From Bryobacteraceae bacterium (GTDB taxonomy: Bacteria; Acidobacteriota; Terriglobia; Bryobacterales; Bryobacteraceae), in the NCBI GenBank assembly GCA_030044325.1, contig JASHWA010000488.1:1-6749 (forward strand): a stretch of 6,749 nucleotides of DNA, in the 5' to 3' direction. Shown one piece after another: positions 1-6,019 of the stretch. The notes beneath the pieces are model-generated. The model ran no database searches. It was not told where the DNA came from and was given only the letters and a program-made list of their open reading frames with translations. Positions within the stretch are counted from its first letter, which is position 1, and every line of letters begins with the position of its first letter. The position numbers and the translations under genes are program-made.

Positions 1-2027
1 GTCGTATCGAATCCGTCCACGGTGCGTCCGTATTTCTCGTCATAGGGCGTGTCGTGATCGAAGCGCAGGCCCAGGTTGATGGTCAGATTCTTGGTTGCGC
101 GCCAATCGTCCTGCACGAATGGGGCGTAGTAGTACGCCGTGTAGGAGCCGTAGGAGTTCAAATCGAACTGCCCGGCGGTGGGAAGGCCCAGCATGAACGA
201 CGCGAAATCCTGGCCGACCAGCGTGGTCGAGCTGCTGTTGCTCGCCTGGCGCACCCATCCGTTCCCGAACGTGTACCCTCCGCCCGAATTCCCTGTAATA
301 TACGTGTTCAGCCGGTACTGCCGCACATCCATGCCGATTTTGAGAATGTGGGTGCGGATCAGCTTCGACACGGTTCCGAAAGCCTGATAGGATTGCGATG
401 GGTCCTTCGACGCGCTGTTATCTCCCAGGCATTGAAAACTGGTCTGGCTGCCGCAGCTCCCGAATTGCACGTAGGGCATCACCAGGTAGGTCGACGTCGT
501 GGCGATATACGACGGGTAACCGAGCGTGGTCGGATCGAAGCCTTCGCTCGGCTCATAATGCACTTCGTTCATGCGCGTGAAGTTGAATCGCGCGTCGATG
601 ACGGTGGTGGGATTGAGGGTGTAAACTTCATCCGCGGTCGCGCCCCAGTTTTCGCGGGCCAGATTCGTTCCCGTAGCGACGTTGTCGAAATAGTTGTTCT
701 TGGCCTGCACGCGATCGTTGTGGCGGAAATCGAAAAAGATGCGGCTGCGATCGGTGGTGTTGTAGTCCAGCCGGCCGAGCTCGTTGCTGTAGGTGTCGGT
801 GGCCAGAAAATTACTCACGTAGTTGTCAAAGCCGTTGGCGCCCAGCGGCGCGATGTTCGGCTCCGGGTAATATTTCAAATACGCCTGCGCGACGGGGCTG
901 AGCATGCTCGGCGGGATGGTGTTGTTCGTAAACGGCTGGCGCGTGACCGTGGAACCGTTGAGCGTCGCGCTGTAGGGATTGTAAAGGACGTAATTCAGCG
1001 CCGAAAAATTGCCCTGCCGCTCGGCGTCCGTCGGGACCGTGGTGAAATTTGAAGTCGAAGTCGAGAGCGTGCTGTTGTTGGGCTGCGCGTCGTCCAGGTT
1101 TTCCCAGGCGAAAAACCAGAACAGCTTGTTCTTCCCGTTAAAAACCTTGGGAATAAGGATCGGCCCACCGGCGGTCAGTCCGTACTGATTGAAGTGCGTC
1201 ACCGGAACCGCGGTCCCGCTGCGATTGGTGAAAAAGTTCACGGCGTCCACCGCGGAAGGCTGCGTGAACTCCCACATCGATCCGTGGAATCCGTTGGTGC
1301 CGGTTTTGAGAATCTGATTCGCGGTGCCGCCGCCGGTGTGGCCATACGCTGCGTCGTTGTCGAACGCCTTCACCGTTACTTCCTGGACCGCGTCCTGTGG
1401 AGGACTATAGGCGAGACGGCCGTCCCAGGTCGCATCGGGCGAGCCATCCATCAGCAGTTCGCTATATTGCGAGGGCGTTCCTCCAATACTCCAGTTCGCC
1501 GCGCCGGAATTATCGAAAGGATGCACCAGCGTAGGCTGGGCCGTCGCGATCACGCCGATCGAAAGCTGTGCGAGCATCATCGGCGTGCGGCCATTCAAAG
1601 GGAAATCCTCCACCTGCGAAGCCGTCACTGCCTGCCCCATCGACGCGTTTTCGGTGTTGACCATGGAGACCGCTTCGGTCACAGAGATCGACTGCGAGGT
1701 TTCGCCGACCTCCAGCTTGATATCGATCACGGGATGCTCGGCGGAAGCGAGTTCGACGTCCTGGCGAACATAGCGCTTGAATCCGGTCGCCTGCGCCGTG
1801 AGCTCATAGGTTCCCGGAAGCAGGAACGGCAGCGTGTATTGGCCCGCGGTATCTGTGACGGTCTGGGCCTTGGTTCCGGTGTGGGTTTCCGTGACGACGA
1901 CGGTCGCGTTGGGAACCGCGCCTCCCGCGGGGTCGGTCACCACCCCGCTGATGGTGCTGCGAAATTCCTGCGCCGAAAGCGCGGCGCCAACGCAAGAGAG
2001 CAAGGCAGCGACTCGGCTGAACCTCAT
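1..2027 (-). CDS. Oar-like TonB-dependent receptor with carboxypeptidase-regulatory-like N-terminal domain (partial, 3' end outside window)
   Basis: An uninterrupted minus-strand frame runs from ATG at 2027-2025 to the window edge (675 codons and two bases). Residues 1-19 look like a Sec signal peptide: Arg near the start, a hydrophobic core, and a likely cut at ALSA/QE. Residues about 22-110 form a carboxypeptidase-regulatory-like beta-sandwich (ISGVVTDPAGGAVPNATV, then a GQYTLPFLLPGTYEL stretch). Residues about 120-250 resemble a TonB plug (DFPLNGR at 141-147, TGGGTANQILKTGTNGFHGS at 231-250). The rest is rich in aromatic and Asn/Thr strands typical of a beta-barrel, including FVQDDWRATKNLTINLGLRF close to the edge. 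Family members are usually above 1,000 residues, so roughly the last third or more is missing. I see no clear TonB box. The start is supported by AAAAGGGG ending 8 nt upstream. Expected role: TonB-energised outer-membrane uptake. Divergent placement beside uronate genes suggests pectin fragments as substrate, which is inference; this family is broad and often has no known substrate. Confidence 0.93.
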   Translation of the reverse strand, partial: MRFSRVAALLSCVGAALSAQEFRSTISGVVTDPAGGAVPNATVVVTETHTGTKAQTVTDTAGQYTLPFLLPGTYELTAQATGFKRYVRQDVELASAEHPVIDIKLEVGETSQSISVTEAVSMVNTENASMGQAVTASQVEDFPLNGRTPMMLAQLSIGVIATAQPTLVHPFDNSGAANWSIGGTPSQYSELLMDGSPDATWDGRLAYSPPQDAVQEVTVKAFDNDAAYGHTGGGTANQILKTGTNGFHGSMWEFTQPSAVDAVNFFTNRSGTAVPVTHFNQYGLTAGGPILIPKVFNGKNKLFWFFAWENLDDAQPNNSTLSTSTSNFTTVPTDAERQGNFSALNYVLYNPYSATLNGSTVTRQPFTNNTIPPSMLSPVAQAYLKYYPEPNIAPLGANGFDNYVSNFLATDTYSNELGRLDYNTTDRSRIFFDFRHNDRVQAKNNYFDNVATGTNLARENWGATADEVYTLNPTTVIDARFNFTRMNEVHYEPSEGFDPTTLGYPSYIATTSTYLVMPYVQFGSCGSQTSFQCLGDNSASKDPSQSYQAFGTVSKLIRTHILKIGMDVRQYRLNTYITGNSGGGYTFGNGWVRQASNSSSTTLVGQDFASFMLGLPTAGQFDLNSYGSYTAYYYAPFVQDDWRATKNLTINLGLRFDHDTPYDEKYGRTVDGFDT

Positions 2028-2035
2028 ACTTGGGA

Positions 2036-2043
2036 CCCCTTTT
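2036..2043 (-). promoter_or_regulatory. Ribosome binding site of the TonB-dependent receptor
   Basis: On the minus strand AAAAGGGG lies 8 nt before the ATG at 2027, a good Shine-Dalgarno match at ideal spacing. It fixes the receptor start and makes an upstream start unlikely. Confidence 0.6.
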
Positions 2044-2050
2044 CTCGTCT

Positions 2051-2080
2051 GCGGAAGGGCGCAGGCGCGCGCCCGGCCGC
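2051..2080 (-). promoter_or_regulatory. GC-rich hairpin in the receptor 5' leader
   Basis: The minus-strand leader can fold into GCGG / GGGCGC / loop GCGCCT / GCGCCC / CCGC, with a symmetric 2x2 internal mismatch between the 4-bp and 6-bp stems. It ends about 7 nt upstream of the Shine-Dalgarno element. It could influence ribosome access or mRNA stability, but GC-rich DNA produces such stems readily. No U-tract follows, so it is not an intrinsic terminator. Confidence 0.35.
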
Positions 2081-2098
2081 ATCGGCATGACTACAGGG

Positions 2099-2127
2099 AA
2101 TGTACTCGCCGCAAACAATGGTTTCAA
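2099..2127 (-). promoter_or_regulatory. Predicted sigma70-type promoter for the TonB-dependent receptor
   Basis: Read on the minus strand, TTGAAA (2127-2122) is followed after 17 nt by TACATT (2104-2099). That is 5/6 and 4/6 matches to the consensus at optimal spacing. Transcription would start near 2092 and leave a leader of about 65 nt before the ATG at 2027. The -35 box overlaps the outer end of the intergenic inverted repeat. Prediction from sequence only. Confidence 0.5.
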
Positions 2128-2214
2128 ACGATTTTTCCTGAATGAATCGTTTAGAAAATCTAACGCTTCGTAGTATCGATTCTCTAAACGTTCACTTCAG
2201 GGAAACTGCTTTGA
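2124..2214. repeat. Long imperfect inverted repeat between the divergent genes (candidate shared operator)
   Basis: The left arm (2124-2160, read as reverse complement) aligns with the right arm (2178-2214) at about 31 of 37 positions with two single-base indels. Shared blocks, going outward from the centre, are GATTyTCTAAACG, TTCA, TTCAGG, AAA and TTTGA. The 17-nt centre is 2161-2177. The innermost 13 bp pair at 12 positions. The outermost TTTGA blocks overlap the -35 boxes of both divergent promoters, so the arrangement is nearly symmetric about position 2169. It may be a binding region for a shared regulator, a cruciform-prone element, or the trace of an inverted duplication of a promoter. 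Confidence 0.65.
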
Positions 2215-2240
2215 CGCGACCGCTGAAACGACTGTATAGT
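2211..2240 (+). promoter_or_regulatory. Predicted sigma70-type promoter for the uronate operon
   Basis: TTGACG (2211-2216) and TATAGT (2235-2240) are separated by 18 nt, each matching the consensus at 5 of 6 positions. Transcription would start at about 2247-2249, on or next to the first codon of the SDR gene. An AAACG copy (2226-2230) lies in the spacer, where a bound repressor could block polymerase. Prediction from sequence only. Confidence 0.5.
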
Positions 2241-2248
2241 TCTGGGGA

Positions 2249-3040
2249 ATGGTCCAAGTGAGTCACATTGCTCTCGACGGCCGCGTCGCCGTGGTGATGG
2301 GAGGGACTTCCGGGCTGGGGCGAGCCATCGCGCTGGGACTGGCCGCCGCCGGCGCCGATGTTGCCGCAACGGGCCGACGCGCAGACCTCGTCAGCCAAGT
2401 CGCCGGGGAAATCGAGCGCATGGGACGGCGAAGCCTGCGCATCGCCGCCGACGTTGGGTCGCGCGAATCGCTCGACGAGTTTCGACAAGCCGTGATGGAT
2501 GCGTTCGGCGGCGCGAACGTTCTGGTGAACGCGGCCGGCCGCATGTCGAAAGCGCCGCTCTCCAGCGTGGCCGAAAGCGAATGGGATTCGGTGCAGGACA
2601 CCAACGTCACCGGCGTTCTGCGCACCTGCCAGGCATTTTATGAACCGCTGCGCGCGAGCGGACGGGGGCGCATCATTAATATCTGCTCGCTCAATTCGTT
2701 TGTCAGCCTGAACGGCGTCGCTGCGTACGCGGTTTCAAAAGCGGCGCTGCTCGGCCTCACGCGAAGCCTCGCGGTCGAATGGGCGCCGGCCAACATCAAC
2801 GTGAACGCGATCGCACCGGGCGTTTTTCGTACCGATTTGAATAAAGATCTGCTCGATCACACCGAGCGCGGGCGCGAGCTGCTGTGCCGCACGCCGATGA
2901 AGCGCTTCGGAAAACTCGAAGAGATCGCCGGAGCGGCCGTTCTGCTCGCTTCCGATGCCGCCAGTTTCATCACCGGCCAGTGCATCGCCGTGGACGGCGG
3001 TTTCCTAGCTTCCGGCGTGAACGCCGCGATTCCTACGTAA
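2249..3040 (+). CDS. SDR-family oxidoreductase, probable D-fructuronate reductase / D-mannonate dehydrogenase (SDR-type UxuB)
   Basis: This 263-residue protein is a classical short-chain dehydrogenase/reductase of typical length. Visible are the Rossmann glycine motif GGTSGLG (18-24), an acidic adenine contact in AADV (67-70), VNAAG (93-97), and the tetrad Asn119, Ser147, Tyr160 and Lys164 with YAVSK spacing. The PG pair is at 190-191 and the C-terminal ITGQCIAVDGGF at 241-252. Met17 replaces the usual Thr that opens TGxxxGxG. RR at 43-44 after strand beta-2 may favour NADP(H), which is inference. Substrate cannot be read from SDR sequence. It heads an operon with a uronate isomerase and UxaE, so reduction of D-fructuronate to D-mannonate is the best fit; KduD-like or gluconate 5-dehydrogenase activity are alternatives. 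An in-frame TAG at 2237-2239 makes ATG 2249 the first possible start. GTG 2258 is an alternative, with GGGG 10 nt upstream. Confidence 0.9.
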   Translation: MVQVSHIALDGRVAVVMGGTSGLGRAIALGLAAAGADVAATGRRADLVSQVAGEIERMGRRSLRIAADVGSRESLDEFRQAVMDAFGGANVLVNAAGRMSKAPLSSVAESEWDSVQDTNVTGVLRTCQAFYEPLRASGRGRIINICSLNSFVSLNGVAAYAVSKAALLGLTRSLAVEWAPANINVNAIAPGVFRTDLNKDLLDHTERGRELLCRTPMKRFGKLEEIAGAAVLLASDAASFITGQCIAVDGGFLASGVNAAIPT

Positions 3041-3044
3041 AGTT

Positions 3045-4298
3045 ATGACGACGACCACGATTCCGCAAGTTTCCGTCGCTCCCGCTGATTTGCCGGCGGT
3101 GGTCGATCAGGAACTCAACGCCGCGCGCTTTATCGATGTCCACACCCACCTGTTCATGCCATCTCTGGGAAACCTGGGTTTGTGGGGCATCGATGAGCTG
3201 ATCACCTATCATTATCTTGAAGCCGAGCTGTTCCGCTCATCCACCATCACGCCGCGCGAGTATTTCGCGCTTTCGAAACGCGAGAAAGCAAAGGCGATCT
3301 GGAAAGCGCTGTTCGTCGAGAACACGCCGGTTTCCGAGGCTGCGCGCGGGGTCGTCGCGGTGCTGCACGCGCTCGGACTTTCCACGTCCGATCTCGGCGA
3401 GGCCCGGGAATTCTTCGCCTCGCAATCGCTCGACCGGCATATCGATCGCGTTTTCGAGCTCGGCGGCATTTCGGAGGCGGTCATGACCAACGATCCGCTC
3501 GATCCGGACGAGGCTCCCGCGTGGGAAAACGGCGCGGGACGCGATGCGCGATTTCACCCCGTGCTGCGCCTGGATCGCATTCTCAACAAGTGGCCCGACC
3601 ATTGGCGTGCGCTCGAATCGAAAGGTTACCAGGCCGACGAGCGCGTGTCATCGGTCACCGGTGTCCGGCGATTTCTTGCCGACTGGGTCAAGCGCATGCA
3701 GCCTGTATACATGGCGGTTTCGCTGCCGGACACGTTCGAATTTCCGGAAGATTCGATTCGCGGGCGCCTGATTGAGCACGCGATTCTTCCGGCGTGCCGC
3801 GAATTCAATCTGCCGCTTTCGCTCATGATCGGCGTGCGCTATCAGGTGAATCCTGCGATCCGGCTCGCGGGCGACGGCGTGGGTAAGGCCGACCTTCGCG
3901 CGGTGGAGCGGCTGTGCTCCGGTTTCCCATCCAATCGATACCTGGTGAGCGTCTTGAGCCGCGAAAATCAGCACGAGCTGTGCGTTTACGCGCGTAAATT
4001 TTCGAACCTGATGCCGTTCGGCTGCTGGTGGTTTCTGAACAATCCGTCGATTGTCGAGGAGATCACGCGCGAGCGCATCGAAATGCTCGGCACCAGCTTC
4101 ATTCCGCAGCACAGCGACGCGCGAGTGCTCGAACAGGTTATCTATAAGTGGCGCAACACTCGTCGTACGCTGGTTCCGATTCTCGCAAAGGCTTACGCGC
4201 TCCTCGCCGCCGACGGCCGCGCGGTCACGCGCGAGGAAATCCGCCGCGACATCGCGCGCCTGTTCCGTGGAAATTTTGAGAAATGGATTGCGGCATGA
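3045..4298 (+). CDS. Divergent uronate (glucuronate/galacturonate) isomerase, COG1904/UxaC-like, amidohydrolase superfamily
   Basis: The 417-residue product is a TIM-barrel amidohydrolase-superfamily protein that parallels UxaC along its length. Metal-binding HTH is at 33-35 in FIDVHTHL. MTNDPLDP (147-154) matches the UxaC TTDDP region, and RLDR (175-178) the RPDK region. FGCWWF (325-330) matches FGSGWWF, HSDAR (356-360) matches the beta-8 TDSRS with Asp358 as likely ligand, and IRRDIARLFRGNFEKWI (399-415) matches the C-terminal helix. Expected reaction: aldose-ketose isomerisation of D-galacturonate to D-tagaturonate or D-glucuronate to D-fructuronate in the cytoplasm. It is shorter than classical UxaC (about 470), has no equivalent of the HWTH segment, and has Met261 where UxaC has His in the HIG motif. 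It begins 4 nt after the SDR stop with only a weak ribosome site, so it is probably translationally coupled. Isomerase activity is inferred from family and neighbours. Confidence 0.85.
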   Translation: MTTTTIPQVSVAPADLPAVVDQELNAARFIDVHTHLFMPSLGNLGLWGIDELITYHYLEAELFRSSTITPREYFALSKREKAKAIWKALFVENTPVSEAARGVVAVLHALGLSTSDLGEAREFFASQSLDRHIDRVFELGGISEAVMTNDPLDPDEAPAWENGAGRDARFHPVLRLDRILNKWPDHWRALESKGYQADERVSSVTGVRRFLADWVKRMQPVYMAVSLPDTFEFPEDSIRGRLIEHAILPACREFNLPLSLMIGVRYQVNPAIRLAGDGVGKADLRAVERLCSGFPSNRYLVSVLSRENQHELCVYARKFSNLMPFGCWWFLNNPSIVEEITRERIEMLGTSFIPQHSDARVLEQVIYKWRNTRRTLVPILAKAYALLAADGRAVTREEIRRDIARLFRGNFEKWIAA

Positions 4299-6019
4299 CG
4301 ACTTCGATTCTCGATTACAGCGCCGCCGCCGATTATTTAGGCGTTCCGCGCGACACCATTCGCGCGCTGCCCCAATCGCTCACACAAACCGGCCGCGCAA
4401 CGTATATCGTGCTCGATTCCAGCGGACGATCGTTTCTTCTGCAAACCGGCGGCGATCCGGAGATCGGCGAGCCGGCGTGGGTCGATTCCGCCGCGCACCA
4501 ATATCTGTATCCGTTTTCATCCTTCGACTACACATATCTGAGCGCGTTTGCCGAGCGCGTCGATCCGTCGTTTCTTCCGCGCCCGCAGCGTGAACGGCCG
4601 GCGATCGCGGCCGGAAATCGACATCCGGAGATCAGCCTGCCCGCGGTCTTCGACGCTTTTCACAAAATTCTACGGCGCAGCGGAAGAAATCTCGCGTCGA
4701 CGGTTCAGTTGAGCGCGACGCGTGAAATGACTACGGCGAAAGAGCTCGCCGCGCGCGACGGCTCGAACCCGACCGCGCCCGGTCACACGCGCGTGAGCAT
4801 TCGCCATCTGTATCACGCCGGATTGTGGGCCGCGATTCGCGAAGGTTATCGCGAAAGCTACAACGCGGAAGCTGATCACTTCATTGTCAGCGGCAGCGAT
4901 GACGCCGCGATCGCGAAATCGATCGAATGGGTGAAAGAAGCCATTCGCGAAGCGGCGGGCTATACGAAATTCACGACGGATACGTCGCGAGTGTTTGACC
5001 TGCGCGCCGATTCGCGCCATCCCGAGCCGTGGAGCGACGCCGAGATCGACGCTCTGTTCGAGCAGCGTCTTGCACCGGAGGAGCGCAGTTGGGCGCTCGC
5101 CGTGTTTTCCTCCCGCTTCGAATGCGAGAACCGGAGCTACCGCTTTTCCGAGCGTGAAATCAAACGGTTGGCGGTGAAGTTCGGCCCGAGCTTGAAATTG
5201 AACGAAGATCTGTATGACGCGATCGGGCGCGCGAAAAAGGGCGCGGCGTTCGATTTCGAGCCGTCGCTCGATGAAGCCGAAACGCTGACCACTCCCCAAG
5301 AGCTGATTTTCTACATGCACTGGCTGCGCGAGCGCGGGCGTCCGGCGCAACTGGTTCCTCCCAATCTCGGATTCAAGAAGCGGCAAGCGTATCCGGAATC
5401 GCGCGACGCGCTCGCCCATTACTCGGGCCACAAAATGTGGCCGGAACTGCTGGAGCGCGTCGATCGCGAATTCGAAAAAAATCCCCTGGCGGAGTTGAAG
5501 GCTCGCGTGGCCGAGCTCGCCGCGGTCGCCCGATACTTCGACGGCACTCTGAGCATTCATTCGGGCAGCGGGAAGCAGGCGGAAGTGCTGCGCGCCATCG
5601 GATCGGCCACACACGGCCGGGTGAATTACAAAATTTCGGGCGAGCTCCAGTTGCAGCTTTTCGACGTGCTTTCCGAACAGCCGGAGGGTTCGGCTGAACG
5701 AAAACTGTTCGAGCGCATGGCCGCGGCCTGCGAGAAATTCGCTGCGAGCGGCGCATTCGGAACCGAGAGCGCACTCGCGGCCGAATACCACGCATCGCAT
5801 GGCGCGTATCTCGGCGATGCGAAGCGCGGACGCGTGGACGGCAATCTATTTCTGGTTTTCTGGCTGGGAAATATGGTTGGAAGCCGCGATGAGGATGGGC
5901 GTTTTTTTAAAGAATCGCTGGATTCACTGCCGGAACCAATCGTGCGAGAGACGCGGCGGCGCAACAGCGAGTACATCTGTTGGCTGGCGCAGAATCTGTT
6001 TGAAGGACCATCCTCGTGA
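4295..6019 (+). CDS. uxaE: Tagaturonate epimerase family protein (UxaE-like), D-tagaturonate to D-fructuronate
   Basis: The 574-residue product resembles the UxaE tagaturonate/fructuronate epimerase family. Recognisable stretches are HFIVSGSDD (195-203), AGYTKFTTDTSRVFDLRA (221-238), TTPQELIFYMHWLRERGRP (332-350), QLVPPNLGFKKR (352-363), LSIHSGSGK (419-427) and HGRVNYKISG (440-449). Its known role, described in Thermotoga, is metal-dependent epimerisation of D-tagaturonate to D-fructuronate, letting galacturonate enter the mannonate branch without altronate enzymes. Its position right after the uronate isomerase and in one operon with an SDR reductase fits that route exactly. I chose ATG 4295 because it overlaps the preceding TGA as ATGA, a typical coupling junction, with GGA 7 nt upstream. 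An in-frame ATG at 4283 would add four residues but has GAG only 2 nt before it. No signal peptide or membrane segment is evident, so it is cytoplasmic. Family recognition is from memory of conserved stretches; activity is not proven by sequence. Confidence 0.8.
   Translation: MTTSILDYSAAADYLGVPRDTIRALPQSLTQTGRATYIVLDSSGRSFLLQTGGDPEIGEPAWVDSAAHQYLYPFSSFDYTYLSAFAERVDPSFLPRPQRERPAIAAGNRHPEISLPAVFDAFHKILRRSGRNLASTVQLSATREMTTAKELAARDGSNPTAPGHTRVSIRHLYHAGLWAAIREGYRESYNAEADHFIVSGSDDAAIAKSIEWVKEAIREAAGYTKFTTDTSRVFDLRADSRHPEPWSDAEIDALFEQRLAPEERSWALAVFSSRFECENRSYRFSEREIKRLAVKFGPSLKLNEDLYDAIGRAKKGAAFDFEPSLDEAETLTTPQELIFYMHWLRERGRPAQLVPPNLGFKKRQAYPESRDALAHYSGHKMWPELLERVDREFEKNPLAELKARVAELAAVARYFDGTLSIHSGSGKQAEVLRAIGSATHGRVNYKISGELQLQLFDVLSEQPEGSAERKLFERMAAACEKFAASGAFGTESALAAEYHASHGAYLGDAKRGRVDGNLFLVFWLGNMVGSRDEDGRFFKESLDSLPEPIVRETRRRNSEYICWLAQNLFEGPSS
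6002..6007 (+). promoter_or_regulatory. Ribosome binding site that supports the GTG start of the GH28 gene
   Basis: GAAGGA inside the last codons of the upstream gene lies 8 nt before GTG 6016, a strong Shine-Dalgarno match. The GTG overlaps the upstream TGA as GTGA. Together these support the unusual start codon. Confidence 0.6.

Noticed and set aside
54..1052. 332-codon open frame on the plus strand
   Set aside because: It lies opposite the receptor gene, which has clear family motifs in the minus-strand frame. The plus-strand product is Arg/Val/Ala-rich without recognisable domains, as expected for an antisense shadow in GC-rich DNA.
1194..2090. 298-codon open frame on the plus strand
   Set aside because: It is antisense to the receptor N-terminus and runs through its promoter-proximal leader. 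The composition is His/Arg-rich low-information sequence with no family resemblance.
2134..2206. Large hairpin as a bidirectional transcription terminator
   Set aside because: It lies between the start sides of two divergent genes, its stem is AT-rich with mismatches, and no T-tract follows either arm.
2249..3040. Naming the SDR as KduD (2-deoxy-D-gluconate 3-dehydrogenase)
   Set aside because: No KduI partner or pectate lyase is present, and the neighbours are isomerase-pathway enzymes acting on saturated uronates from a GH28 hydrolase. It remains a possible alternative but not the best call.
4670..5800. 376-codon open frame on the minus strand inside uxaE
   Set aside because: It is the antisense shadow of the UxaE-like gene. 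The product is Arg/Phe-rich with no recognisable domain and no promoter or ribosome site was seen.
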